A stretch of DNA of 64,000 nucleotides from Henricia sp. BOLD:AAB3569 (taxonomy: Eukaryota > Echinodermata > Asteroidea > Spinulosida > Echinasteridae), in NCBI GenBank assembly GCA_037783545.1, contig JBBELK010001465.1, forward strand, positions 124,001-188,000, written 5' to 3'. Below, in pieces: positions 38,522-50,756 of the stretch (within the stretch, counting starts at the first letter, position 1; the number at the start of each line of letters is the position of its first letter). Under the pieces are notes generated by a model. That model searched no databases. It was not told the origin of the DNA and saw only the letters and a program-made list of their open reading frames with translations. Position numbers and translations under genes: made by a program.

Positions 38522-40305
38522 TGAAATTTCTCTGCCATTTCCCGGCGAAAGTCTGTCAATTTTTTATGACAAGTGCGCAATATAGAGAGTTTAGGGCATG
38601 CAAAATTTGAAGTTCGTCAGAACATTTTTCGACCTCCAAATTTGCCGACGTTTGGACCACACTTTGACCAAATTGCCGAGCCAAACTGCGGTGCGTTAAC
38701 GACAGTCCGAATGACTGAGCATGCGCACAACTCAGGAGTACCCCAAAGAGGTGTGTACAGACAGCCACGGTTTGCGTGAGAGCAGTCAGGAAGCCTCAAC
38801 CCAGTTTTTTCTAAACTTTGAAATTTCTCTGCCATTTCCCGGCGAAAGTCTGTCAATTTTTTATGACAAGTGCGCAATATAGAGAGTTTAGGGCATGCAA
38901 AATTTGAAGTTCGTCGGAACATTTTTCAACCTCCAAATTTGCCGACGTTTGGACCACACTTTGACCAAATTGCCGAGCCAAACTGCGGTGCGTTAACGAC
39001 AGTCCGAATGACTGAGCATGCGCACAACTCAGGAGTACCCCAAAGAGGTGTGTACAGACAGCCACGGTTTGCGTGAGAGCAGTCAGGAAGCCTCAACCCA
39101 GTTTTTTCCAAACTTTGAAATTTCTCTGCCATTTCCCGGCGAAAGTCTGTCAATTTTTTATGACAAGTGCGCAATATAGAGAGTTTAGGGCATGCAAAAT
39201 TTGAAGTTCGTCGGAACATTTTTCGACCTCCAAATTTGCCGACGTTTGGACCACACTTTGACCAAATTGCCGAGCCAAACTGCGGTGCGTTAACGACAGT
39301 CCGAATGACTGAGCATGCGCACAACTCAGGAGTACCCCCAAAGAGGTGTGTACAGACAGCCACGGTTTGCGTGAGAGCAGTCAGGAAGCCTCAACCCAGT
39401 TTTTTCTAAACTTTGAAATTTCTCTGCCATTTCCCGGCGAAAGTCTGTCAATTTTTTATGACAAGTGCGCAATATAGAGAGTTTAGGGCATGCAAAATTT
39501 GAAGTTCGTCAGAACATTTTTCGACCTCCAAATTTGCCGACGTTTGGACCACACTTTGACCAAATTGCCGAGCCAAACTGCGGTGCGTTAACGACAGTCC
39601 GAATGACTGAGCATGCGCACAACTCAGGAGTACCCCAAAGAGGTGTGTACAGACAGCCACGGTTTGCGTGAGAGCAGTCAGGAAGCCTCAACCCAGTTTT
39701 TTCTAAACTTTGAAATTTCTCTGCCATTTCCCGGCGAAAGTCTGTCAATTTTTTATGACAAGTGCGCAATATAGAGAGTTTAGGGCATGCAAAATTTGAA
39801 GTTCGTCGGAACATTTTTCAACCTCCAAATTTGCCGACGTTTGGACCACACTTTGACCAAATTGCCGAGCCAAACTGCGGTGCGTTAACGACAGTCCGAA
39901 TGACTGAGCATGCGCACAACTCAGGAGTACCCCAAAGAGGTGTGTACAGACAGCCACGGTTTGCGTGAGAGCAGTCAGGAAGCCTCAACCCAGTTTTTTC
40001 CAAACTTTGAAATTTCTCTGCCATTTCCCGGCGAAAGTCTGTCAATTTTTTATGACAAGTGCGCAATATAGAGAGTTTAGGGCATGCAAAATTTGAAGTT
40101 CGTCGGAACATTTTTCGACCTCCAAATTTGCCGACGTTTGGACCACACTTTGACCAAATTGCCGAGCCAAACTGCGGTGCGTTAACGACAGTCCGAATGA
40201 CTGAGCATGCGCACAACTCAGGAGTACCCCCAAAGAGGTGTGTACAGACAGCCACGGTTTGCGTGAGAGCAGTCAGGAAGCCTCAACCCAGTTTTTTCTA
40301 AACTT
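38522..40305 (+). repeat. Tandem trimer duplication (2 x 892 bp)
   Basis: The order GTTCGTCAGAAC, then CATTTTTCAACCTCC, then the five-C monomer is present at 38522-39413 and 39414-40305. The same trimer occurs once at about 26.95-27.8 and once at 32.6-33.5 kb. I saw no difference between the two tandem copies. Confidence 0.88.
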
Positions 40306-41200
40306 TGAAATTTCTCTGCCATTTCCCGGCGAAAGTCTGTCAATTTTTTTATGACAAGTGCGCAATATACAGAGTTTAGGGCATGCAAAATTTGAAGTTC
40401 GTCGGAACATTTTTCGACCTCCAAATTTGCCGACGTTTGGACCACACTTTGACCAAATTGCCGAGCCAAACTGCGGTGCGTTAACGACAGTCCGAATGAC
40501 TGAGCATGCGCACAACTCAGGAGTACCCCAAAGAGGTGTGTACAGACAGCCACGGTTTGCGTGAGAGCAGTCAGGAAGCCTCAACCCATTTTTTTCTAAA
40601 CTTTGACATTTCTCTGCCATTTCCCGGCGAAAGTCTGTCAATTTTTTATGACAAGTGCGCAATATAGAGAGTTTAGGGCATGCAAAATTTGAAGTTCGTC
40701 GGAACATTTTTCGACCTCCAAATTTGCCGACGTTTGGACCACACTTTGACCAAATTGCCGAGCCAAACTGCGGTGCGTTAACGACAGTCCGAATGACTGA
40801 GCATGCGCACAACTCAGGAGTACCCCCAAAGAGGTGTGTACAGACAGCCACGGTTTGCGTGAGAGCAGTCAGGAAGCCTCAACCCAGTTTTTTCTAAACT
40901 TTGAAATTTCTCTGCCATTTCCCGGCGAAAGTCTGTCAATTTTTTTATGACAAGTGCGCAATATACAGAGTTTAGGGCATGCAAAATTTGAAGTTCGTCG
41001 GAACATTTTTCGACCTCCAAATTTGCCGACGTTTGGACCACACTTTGACCAAATTGCCGAGCCAAACTGCGGTGCGTTAACGACAGTCCGAATGACTGAG
41101 CATGCGCACAACTCAGGAGTACCCCAAAGAGGTGTGTACAGACAGCCACGGTTTGCGTGAGAGCAGTCAGGAAGCCTCAACCCATTTTTTTCTAAACTTT
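40008..41200 (+). repeat. Tandem dimer duplication (2 x 596 bp)
   Basis: A five-C monomer followed by an ATATACAGAG monomer ending CCCATTTTTTTCTAAACTTTGACATTTC is repeated at an offset of 596 bp (five-C near 40224 and 40820; ATATACAGAG near 40368 and 40964). It directly follows the trimer duplication, so this 2.7-kb stretch has been through at least two local amplification steps. Confidence 0.85.
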
Positions 41201-44200
41201 GACATTTCTCTGCCATTTCCCGGCGAAAGTCTGTCAATTTTTTATGACAAGTGCGCAATATAGAGAGTTTAGGGCATGCAAAATTTGAAGTTCGTCGGAA
41301 CATTTTTCGACCTCCAAATTTGCCGACGTTTGGACCACACTTTGACCAAATTGCCGAGCCAAACTGCGGTGCGTTAACGACAGTCCGAATGACTGAGCAT
41401 GCGCACAACTCAGGAGTACCCCAAAGAGGTGTGTACAGACAGCCACGGTTTGCGTGAGAGCAGTCAGGAAGCCTCAACCCAGTTTTTTCTAAACTTTGAA
41501 ATTTCTCTGCCATTTCCCGGCGAAAGTCTGTCAATTTTTTATGACAAGTGCGCAATATAGAGTGTTTAGGGCATGCAAAATTTGAAGTTCGTCGGAACAT
41601 TTTTCGACCTCCAAATTTGCCGACGTTTGGACCACACTTTGACCAAATTGCCGAGCCAAACTGCGGTGCGTTAACGACAGTCCGAATGACTGAGCATGCG
41701 CACAACTCAGGAGTACCCCAAAGAGGTGTGTACAGACAGCCACGGTTTGCGTGAGGGCAGTCAGGAAACCTCAACCCAGTTTTTTCTAAACTTTGAAATT
41801 TCTCTGCCATTTCCCGGCGAAAGTCTGTCAATTTTTTTATGACAAGTGCGCAATATAGAGAGTTTAGGGCATGCACAATTTGAAGTTCGTCTGAACATTT
41901 TTCGACCTCCAAATTTGCCGACGTTTGGACCACACTTTGACCAAATTGCCGAGCCAAACTGCGGTGCGTTAACGACAGTCCGAATGACTGAGCATGCGCA
42001 CAACTCAGGAGTACCCCAAAGAGGTGTGTACAGACAGCCACGGTTTGCGTGAGAGCAGTCAGGAAGCCTCAACCCAGTTTTTTCTAAACTTTGAAATTTC
42101 TCTGCCATTTCCCGGCGAAAGTCTGTCAATTTTTTTATGACAAGTGCGCAATATAGAGAGTTTAGGGCATGCAAAATTTGAAGTTCGTCGGAACATTTTT
42201 CGACCTCCAAATTTGCCGACGTTTGGACCACACTTTGACCAAATTGCCGAGCCAAACTGCGGTGCGTTAACGACAGTCCGAATGACTGAGCATGCGCACA
42301 ACTCAGGAGTACCCCAAAGAGGTGTGTACAGACAGCCACGGTTTGCGTGAGAGCAGTCAGGAAGCCTCAACCCAGTTTTTTCTAAACTTTGAAATTTCTC
42401 AGCCATTTCCCGGCGAAAGTCTGTCAATTTTTTATGACAAGTGCGCAATATAGAGAGTTTAGGGCATGCAAAATTTGAAGTTCGTCGGAACATTTTTCGA
42501 CCTCCAAATTTGCCGACGTTTGGACCACACTTTGACCAAATTGCCGAGCCAAACTGCGGTGCGTTAACGACAGTCCGAATGACTGAGCATGCGCACAACT
42601 CAGGAGTACCCCAAAGAGGTGTGTACAGACAGCCACGGTTTGCGTGAGAGCAGTCAGGAAGCCTCAACCCAGTTTTTTCTAAACTTTGAAATTTCTCTGC
42701 CATTTCCCGGCGAAAGTCTGTCAATTTTTTATGACAAGTGCGCAATATAGAGAGTTTAGGGCATGCAAAATTTGAAGTTCGTCGGAACATTTTTCGACCT
42801 CCAAATTTGCCGACGTTTGGACCACACTTTGACCAAATTGCCGAGCCAAACTGCGGTGCGTTAACGACAGTCCGAATGACTGAGCATGCGCACAACTCAG
42901 GAGTACCCCAAAGAGGTGTGTACAGACAGCCACGGTTTGCGTGAGAGCAGTCAGGAAGCCTCAACCCAGTTTTTTCTAAACTTTGAAATTTCTCTGCCAT
43001 TTCCCGGCGAAAGTCTGTCAATTTTTTATGACAAGTGCGCAATATAGAGAGTTTAGGGCATGCAAAATTTGAAGTTCGTCGGAACATTTTTCGACCTCCA
43101 AATTTGCCGACGTTTGGACCACACTTTGACCAAATTGCCGAGCCAAACTGCGGTGCGTTAACGACAGTCCGAATGACTGAGCATGCGCGCAACTCAGGAG
43201 TACCCCAAAGAGGTGTGTACAGACAGCCACGGTTTGCGTGAGAGCAGTCAGGAAGCCTCAACCCAGTTTTTTCTAAACTTTGAAATTTCTCTGCCATTTC
43301 CCGGCGAAAGTCTGTCAATTTTTTATGACAAGTGCGCAATATAGAGAGTTTAGGGCATGCACAATTTGAAGTTCGTCGGAACATTTTTCGACCTCCAAAT
43401 TTGCCGACGTTTGGACCACACTTTGACCAAATTGCCGAGCCAAACTGCGGTGCGTTAACGACAGTCCGAATGACTGAGCATGCGCACAACTCAGGAGTAC
43501 CCCAAAGAGGTGTGTACAGACAGCCACGGTTTGCGTGAGAGCAGTCAGGAAGCCTCAACCCAGTTTTTTCTAAACTTTGAAATTTCTCTGCCATTTCCCG
43601 GCGAAAGTCTGTCAATTTTTTATGACAAGTGCGCAATATACAGAGTTTAGGGCATGCAAAATTTGAAGTTCGTCGGAACATTTTTCGACCTCCAAATTTG
43701 CCGACGTTTGGACCACACTTTGACCAAATTGCCGAGCCAAACTGCGGTGCGTTAACGACAGTCCGAATGACTGAGCATGCGCACAACTCAGGAGTACCCC
43801 AAATAGGTGTGTACAGACAGCCACGGTTTGCGTGAGAGCAGTCAGGAAGCCTCAACCCAGTTTTTTCTAAACTTTGAAATTTCTCTGCCATTTCCCGGCG
43901 AAAATCTGTCCATTTTATATGACAAGTGCGCAATATAGAGAGTTTAGGGCATGCAAAATTTGAAGTTCGTCGGAACATTTTTCGACCTCCAAATTTGCCG
44001 ACGTTTGGACCACACTTTGACCAAATTGCCGAGCCAAACTGCGGTGCGTTAACGACAGTCCGAATGACTGAGCATGCGCACAACTCAGGAGTACCCCCAA
44101 AGAGGTGTGTACAGACAGCCACGGTTTGCGTGAGAGCAGTCAGGAAGCCTCAACCCAGTTTTTTCTAAACTTTGAAATTTCTCTGCCATTTCCCGGCGAA

Positions 44201-44510
44201 AGTCTGTCAATTTTTTTATGACAAGTGCGCAATATAGAGAGTTTAGGGCATGCAAAATTTGAAGTTCGTCGGAACATTTTTCGACCCCCAAATTTGCCGA
44301 CGTTTGGACCACACTTTGACCAAATTGCCGAGCCAAACTGCGGTGCGTTAACGACAGTCCGAATGACTGAGCATGCGCACAACTCAGGAGTACCCCAAAG
44401 AGGTGTGTACAGACAGCCACGGTTTGCGTGAGAGCAGTCAGGAAGCCTCAACCCAGTTTTTTCTAAACTTTGAAATTTCTCTGCCATTTCCCGGCGAAAG
44501 TCTGTCAATT
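40607..44510 (+). repeat. 13-monomer block, copy B (duplicate of 33172-37075)
   Basis: Matches copy A at an offset of 7435 bp throughout. The two differences I noticed are CTCAGCCATT at 42398-42407 where copy A has CTCTGCCATT, and one T fewer in the run near 44160 (copy A has seven near 36724). The left edge falls within the dimer amplification, so this amplification probably came after or with the long duplication. Confidence 0.9.
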
Positions 44511-45518
44511 TTTTTATGACAAGTGCGCAATATAGAGAGTTTAGGGCATGCAAAATTTGAAGTTCGTCGGAACATTTTTCGACCTCCAAATTTGCCGACG
44601 TTTGGACCACACTTTGACCAAATTGCCGAGCCAAACTGCGGTGCGTTAACGACAGTCCGAATGACTGAGCATGCGCACAACTCAGGAGTACCCCAAAGAG
44701 GTGTGTACAGACAGCCACGGTTTGCGTGAGAGCAGTCAGGAAGCCTCAACCCAGTTTTTTCTAAACTTTGAAATTTCTCTGCCATTTCCCGGCGAAAGTC
44801 TGTCAATTTTTTATGACAAGTGCGCAATATAGAGAGTTTAGGGCATGCAAAATTTGAAGTTCGTCGGAACATTTTTCGACCTCCAAATTTGCCGACGTTT
44901 GGACCACACTTTGACCAAATTGCCGAGCCAAACTGCGGTGCGTTAACGACAGTCCGAATGACTGAGCATGCGCACAACTCAGGAGTACCCCAAAGAGGTG
45001 TGTACAGACAGCCACCGTTTGCGTGAGAGCAGTCAGGAAGCCTCAACCCAGTTTTTTCTAAACTTTGAAATTTCTCTGCCATTTCCCGGCGAAAGTCTGT
45101 CAATTTTTTATGACAAGTGCGCAATATAGAGAGTTTAGGGCATGCAAAATTTGAAGTTCGTCGGAACATTTTTCGACCTCCAAATTCGCCGACGTTTGGA
45201 CCACACTTTGACCAAATTGCCGAGCCAAACTGTGGTGCGTTAACGACAGTCCGAATGACTGAGCATGCGCACAACTCAGGAGTACCCCAAAGAGGTGTGT
45301 ACAGACAGCCACGGTTTGCGTGAGAGCAGTCAGGAAGCCTCAACCCAGTTTTTTCTAAACTTTGAAATGTCTCTGCCATTTCCCGGCGAAAGTCTGTCAA
45401 TGTTTTATGACAAGTGCGCAATATAGAGAGTTTAGGGCATGCACAATTTGAAGTTCGTCGGAACATTTTTCGACCTCCAAATTTGCCGACGTTTGGACCA
45501 CACTTTGACCAAAGTGCC

Positions 45519-46178
45519 TTTTTCTAAAATGTTTTATTCGTCCGAATAAAACACGCTAACCAGTCCAACGTTGTTACCGATAGAACCAGTGCTTCAGCCG
45601 TTGTCGTTGCCAGTCCAGGTCATTTATCCACTAAGCGTTCGCCGTTATTGCCAAATTTCCTCATTCGTAGTCGTTGCCAGTCCAGGTCATTTATCCACTA
45701 AGCGTTCGCCGTTATTGCCAAATTTCCTCATTCGTTGTCGTTGCCAGTCCAGGTCATTTATCCACAAAATTTCCTCATTCGTTGTCGTTGCCAATCCAGG
45801 TCATTATCCGGCGAGTATTCTCCATCACAATCATCACCAATCTTGGTCGATCGTGTCCGAGTATCAGGTCATATCCTTCGAGAAGCACCACAGGTACATC
45901 CTCATGAAACCACAATCGTCACCAGTCCAGGTCTGGAAGAATCAAGACCGCAGACTCGGATCCAATCGTGTTCCAAAATTGCATCGGCGTTCCCCGTGAC
46001 GTACGTACTGGTCACTCCATCATTGAGCAACGTTCCAGGACATCACGGGATTCCGCGAAAAACTCCTCCAAACTACCTACGTGCAAGGGTAGTCCTTTGG
46101 AAAGCGGTCATCACAGGCCAGCGAGGAAAGAACCCGTACGCCAACCCGACCGCCCCAAACTGCGGTGCGTTAACGACC
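45519..46178 (+). repeat. Insert 3 (636-bp core, subfamily II)
   Basis: Same junction, hairpin and body as insert 1, with a 67+67+47 minisatellite (45603-45783) and the 24-nt satellite-derived right end. Subfamily II markers: CTCATGAAACC, CTACCTACGTG and CCACAAAATTTCC in the 47-bp unit. The monomer entering from the left has GAAATGTCTC, AATGTTTTATG and GCACAATTTG, and a private CCAAAGTGCC at the junction itself. Confidence 0.9.
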
Positions 46179-46475
46179 GAGCCAAACTGCGGTGCGTTAA
46201 CGACAGTCCGAATGACTGAGCATGCGCACAACTCAGGAGTACCCCAAAGAGGTGTGTACAGACAGCCACGGTTTGCGTGAGAGCAGTCAGGAAGCCTCAA
46301 CCCAGTTTTTTCTAAACTTTGAAATGTCTCTGCCATTTCCCGGCGAAAGTCTGTCAATGTTTTATGACAAGTGCGCAATATAGAGAGTTTAGGGCATGCA
46401 CAATTTGAAGTTCGTCGGAACATTTTTCGACCTCCAAATTTGCCGACGTTTGGACCACACTTTGACCAAATTGCC
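46179..46475 (+). repeat. Single satellite monomer-length between inserts 3 and 4
   Basis: Exactly 297 bp: the right part of one monomer, from GAG, and the left part of the next, to ATTGCC. The exact length shows that both flanking inserts use the same monomer position. The left-flank variants GAAATGTCTC, AATGTTTTATG and GCACAATTTG are present. Confidence 0.93.
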
Positions 46476-47088
46476 TTTTTCTAAAATGTTTTATTCGTCC
46501 GAATAAAACACGCTAACCAGTCCAACGTTGTTACCGATAGAACCAGTGCTTCAGCCGTTGTCGTTGCCAGTCCAGGTCATTTATCCACTAAGCGTTCGCC
46601 GTTATTGCCAAATTTCCTCATTCGTAGTCGTTGCCAGTCCAGGTCATTTATCCACTAAGCGTTCGCCGTTATTGCCAAATTTCCTCATTCGTTGTCGTTG
46701 CCAATCCAGGTCATTATCCGGCGAGTATTCTCCATCACAATCATCACCAATCTTGGTCGATCGTGTCCGAGTATCAGGTCATATCCTTCGAGAAGCACCA
46801 CAGGTACATCCTCATGAAACCACAATCGTCACCAGTCCAGGTCTGGAAGAATCAAGACCGCAGACTCGGATCCAATCGTGTTCCAAAATTGCATCGGCGT
46901 TCCCCGTGACGTACGTACTGGTCACTCCATCATTGAGCAACGTTCCAGGACATCACGGGATTCCGCGAAAAACTCCTCCAAACTACCTACGTGCAAGGGT
47001 AGTCCTTTGGAAAGCGGTCATCACAGGCCAGCGAGGAAAGAACCCGTACGCCAACCCGACCGCCCCAAACTGCGGTGCGTTAACGACC
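46476..47088 (+). repeat. Insert 4 (589-bp core, subfamily II, no 47-bp unit)
   Basis: Identical in layout to insert 3 except that the 47-bp minisatellite unit is missing, leaving two 67-bp units (46560-46693). Hairpin at 46488-46509. The 24-nt satellite-derived right end is present. Confidence 0.9.
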
Positions 47089-47385
47089 GAGCCAAACTGC
47101 GGTGCGTTAACGACAGTCCGAATGACTGAGCATGCGCACAACTCAGGAGTACCCCAAAGAGGTGTGTACAGACAGCCACGGTTTGCGTGAGAGCAGTCAG
47201 GAAGCCTCAACCCAGTTTTTTCTAAACTTTGAAATGTCTCTGCCATTTCCCGGCGAAAGTCTGTCAATGTTTTATGACAAGTGCGCAATATAGAGAGTTT
47301 AGGGCATGCACAATTTGAAGTTCGTCGGAACATTTTTCGACCTCCAAATTTGCCGACGTTTGGACCACACTTTGACCAAATTGCC
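47089..47385 (+). repeat. Single satellite monomer-length between inserts 4 and 5
   Basis: Exactly 297 bp, with the same GAAATGTCTC / AATGTTTTATG / GCACAATTTG variants as 46179-46475. With insert 4 it forms a 910-bp composite unit that is followed by an apparently identical insert 5. Confidence 0.93.
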
Positions 47386-47998
47386 TTTTTCTAAAATGTT
47401 TTATTCGTCCGAATAAAACACGCTAACCAGTCCAACGTTGTTACCGATAGAACCAGTGCTTCAGCCGTTGTCGTTGCCAGTCCAGGTCATTTATCCACTA
47501 AGCGTTCGCCGTTATTGCCAAATTTCCTCATTCGTAGTCGTTGCCAGTCCAGGTCATTTATCCACTAAGCGTTCGCCGTTATTGCCAAATTTCCTCATTC
47601 GTTGTCGTTGCCAATCCAGGTCATTATCCGGCGAGTATTCTCCATCACAATCATCACCAATCTTGGTCGATCGTGTCCGAGTATCAGGTCATATCCTTCG
47701 AGAAGCACCACAGGTACATCCTCATGAAACCACAATCGTCACCAGTCCAGGTCTGGAAGAATCAAGACCGCAGACTCGGATCCAATCGTGTTCCAAAATT
47801 GCATCGGCGTTCCCCGTGACGTACGTACTGGTCACTCCATCATTGAGCAACGTTCCAGGACATCACGGGATTCCGCGAAAAACTCCTCCAAACTACCTAC
47901 GTGCAAGGGTAGTCCTTTGGAAAGCGGTCATCACAGGCCAGCGAGGAAAGAACCCGTACGCCAACCCGACCGCCCCAAACTGCGGTGCGTTAACGACC
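47386..47998 (+). repeat. Insert 5 (589-bp core, subfamily II)
   Basis: Same as insert 4 at an offset of 910 bp; I saw no difference. Two 67-bp units, hairpin at 47398-47419, 24-nt satellite-derived right end. Confidence 0.9.
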
Positions 47999-48592
47999 GA
48001 GCCAAACTGCGGTGCGTTAACGACAGTCCGAATGACTGAGCATGCGCACAACTCAGGAGTACCCCAAAGAGGTGTGTACAGACAGCCACGGTTTGCGTGA
48101 GAGCAGTCAGGAAGCCTCAACCCAGTTTTTTCTAAACTTTGAAATTTCTCTGCCATTTCCCGGCGAAAGTCTGTCAATTTTTTATGACAAGTGCGCAATA
48201 TAGAGAGTTTAGGGCATGCAAAATTTGAAGTTCGTCGGAACATTTTTCGACCTCCAAATTTGCCGACGTTTGGACCACACTTTGACCAAATTGCCGAGCC
48301 AAACTGCGGTGCGTTAACGACAGTCCGAATGACTGAGCATGCGCACAACTCAGGAGTACCCCAAAGAGGTGTGTACAGACAGCCACGGTTTGCGTGAGAG
48401 CAGTCAGGAAGCCTCAACCCAGTTTTTTCTAAACTTTGAAATGTCTCTGCCATTTCCCGGCGAAAGTCTGTCAATGTTTTATGACAAGTGCGCAATATAG
48501 AGAGTTTAGGGCATGCACAATTTGAAGTTCGTCGGAACATTTTTCGACCTCCAAATTTGCCGACGTTTGGACCACACTTTGACCAAATTGCC
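47999..48592 (+). repeat. Two satellite monomer-lengths between inserts 5 and 6
   Basis: Exactly 594 bp. A consensus monomer is followed by the left part of a monomer with GAAATGTCTC, AATGTTTTATG and GCACAATTTG that carries insert 6. The same order occurs at 50163-50756. At 56596-57290 the corresponding marked monomer has no insert. Confidence 0.93.
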
Positions 48593-49252
48593 TTTTTCTA
48601 AAATGTTTTATTCGTCCGAATAAAACACGCTAACCAGTCCAACGTTGTTACCGATAGAACCAGTGCTTCAGCCGTTGTCGTTGCCAGTCCAGGTCATTTA
48701 TCCACTAAGCGTTCGCCGTTATTGCCAAATTTCCTCATTCGTAGTCGTTGCCAGTCCAGGTCATTTATCCACTAAGCGTTCGCCGTTATTGCCAAATTTC
48801 CTCATTCGTTGTCGTTGCCAGTCCAGGTCATTTATCCACAAAATTTCCTCATTCGTTGTCGTTGCCAATCCAGGTCATTATCCGGCGAGTATTCTCCATC
48901 ACAATCATCACCAATCTTGGTCGATCGTGTCCGAGTATCAGGTCATATCCTTCGAGAAGCACCACAGGTACATCCTCATGAAACCACAATCGTCACCAGT
49001 CCAGGTCTGGAAGAATCAAGACCGCAGACTCGGATCCAATCGTGTTCCAAAATTGCATCGGCGTTCCCCGTGACGTACGTACTGGTCACTCCATCATTGA
49101 GCAACGTTCCAGGACATCACGGGATTCCGCGAAAAACTCCTCCAAACTACCTACGTGCAAGGGTAGTCCTTTGGAAAGCGGTCATCACAGGCCAGCGAGG
49201 AAAGAACCCGTACGCCAACCCGACCGCCCCAAACTGCGGTGCGTTAACGACC
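48593..49252 (+). repeat. Insert 6 (636-bp core, subfamily II)
   Basis: Copy of insert 3 at +3074 bp, with 67+67+47 units and the satellite-derived right end. Its junction has the ordinary CCAAATTGCC, not the private CCAAAGTGCC of insert 3. Hairpin at 48605-48626. Confidence 0.9.
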
Positions 49253-49549
49253 GAGCCAAACTGCGGTGCGTTAACGACAGTCCGAATGACTGAGCATGCG
49301 CACAACTCAGGAGTACCCCAAAGAGGTGTGTACAGACAGCCACGGTTTGCGTGAGAGCAGTCAGGAAGCCTCAACCCAGTTTTTTCTAAACTTTGAAATG
49401 TCTCTGCCATTTCCCGGCGAAAGTCTGTCAATGTTTTATGACAAGTGCGCAATATAGAGAGTTTAGGGCATGCACAATTTGAAGTTCGTCGGAACATTTT
49501 TCGACCTCCAAATTTGCCGACGTTTGGACCACACTTTGACCAAATTGCC
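49253..49549 (+). repeat. Single satellite monomer-length between inserts 6 and 7
   Basis: Exactly 297 bp, same subtype as 46179-46475 and 47089-47385. Confidence 0.93.
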
Positions 49550-50162
49550 TTTTTCTAAAATGTTTTATTCGTCCGAATAAAACACGCTAACCAGTCCAAC
49601 GTTGTTACCGATAGAACCAGTGCTTCAGCCGTTGTCGTTGCCAGTCCAGGTCATTTATCCACTAAGCGTTCGCCGTTATTGCCAAATTTCCTCATTCGTA
49701 GTCGTTGCCAGTCCAGGTCATTTATCCACTAAGCGTTCGCCGTTATTGCCAAATTTCCTCATTCGTTGTCGTTGCCAATCCAGGTCATTATCCGGCGAGT
49801 ATTCTCCATCACAATCATCACCAATCTTGGTCGATCGTGTCCGAGTATCAGGTCATATCCTTCGAGAAGCACCACAGGTACATCCTCATGAAACCACAAT
49901 CGTCACCAGTCCAGGTCTGGAAGAATCAAGACCGCAGACTCGGATCCAATCGTGTTCCAAAATTGCATCGGCGTTCCCCGTGACGTACGTACTGGTCACT
50001 CCATCATTGAGCAACGTTCCAGGACATCACGGGATTCCGCGAAAAACTCCTCCAAACTACCTACGTGCAAGGGTAGTCCTTTGGAAAGCGGTCATCACAG
50101 GCCAGCGAGGAAAGAACCCGTACGCCAACCCGACCGCCCCAAACTGCGGTGCGTTAACGACC
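49550..50162 (+). repeat. Insert 7 (589-bp core, subfamily II)
   Basis: Copy of insert 4 at +3074 bp and of insert 5 at +2164 bp. Two 67-bp units; hairpin at 49562-49583; satellite-derived right end present. Confidence 0.9.
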
Positions 50163-50756
50163 GAGCCAAACTGCGGTGCGTTAACGACAGTCCGAATGAC
50201 TGAGCATGCGCACAACTCAGGAGTACCCCAAAGAGGTGTGTACAGACAGCCACGGTTTGCGTGAGAGCAGTCAGGAAGCCTCAACCCAGTTTTTTCTAAA
50301 CTTTGAAATTTCTCTGCCATTTCCCGGCGAAAGTCTGTCAATTTTTTATGACAAGTGCGCAATATAGAGAGTTTAGGGCATGCAAAATTTGAAGTTCGTC
50401 GGAACATTTTTCGACCTCCAAATTTGCCGACGTTTGGACCACACTTTGACCAAATTGCCGAGCCAAACTGCGGTGCGTTAACGACAGTCCGAATGACTGA
50501 GCATGCGCACAACTCAGGAGTACCCCAAAGAGGTGTGTACAGACAGCCACGGTTTGCGTGAGAGCAGTCAGGAAGCCTCAACCCAGTTTTTTCTAAACTT
50601 TGAAATGTCTCTGCCATTTCCCGGCGAAAGTCTGTCAATGTTTTATGACAAGTGCGCAATATAGAGAGTTTAGGGCATGCACAATTTGAAGTTCGTCGGA
50701 ACATTTTTCGACCTCCAAATTTGCCGACGTTTGGACCACACTTTGACCAAATTGCC
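50163..50756 (+). repeat. Two satellite monomer-lengths between inserts 7 and 8
   Basis: Exactly 594 bp, same arrangement as 47999-48592: a consensus monomer, then the marked left flank with GAAATGTCTC, AATGTTTTATG and GCACAATTTG. Confidence 0.93.

Larger units (their letters stand above)
23515..45518 (+). repeat. 297-bp satellite array, segment 3 (about 74 monomers)
   Basis: This 22-kb stretch has no insert. It is a mosaic of a few monomer types: ACCCCCAAAGAGG (five C), ATATACAGAG, TAGAGTGTTTAG, CATTTTTCAACCTCC, GTTCGTCAGAAC, CCAAATAGGTG and GAAAGGCTGTC. They recur in fixed orders, most clearly in a block of six to seven monomers found at about 26.96-28.7, 32.6-34.35 and, expanded, 38.5-41.8 kb. 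Local amplifications and a long duplicated block are listed separately. The monomer at about 26320-26630 has an intact insertion site. No gene or RNA gene was recognised. Confidence 0.96.
44800..47220 (+). repeat. Segmental duplication with two inserts, copy A (pair at 54300-56725)
   Basis: Contains a monomer with CCACCGTTTGCG, a monomer with AAATTCGCC and CTGTGGTG, a monomer with AATGTTTTATG and GCACAATTTG that carries insert 3, then insert 4. The same order recurs 9507 bp downstream. Differences seen: CCAAAGTGCC here at 45509-45518 against CCAAATTGCC; CATCACAATC near 46733 against CATTACAATC near 56240; GTGAGAGC near 45021 against GTAAGAGC near 54528. Confidence 0.88.
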
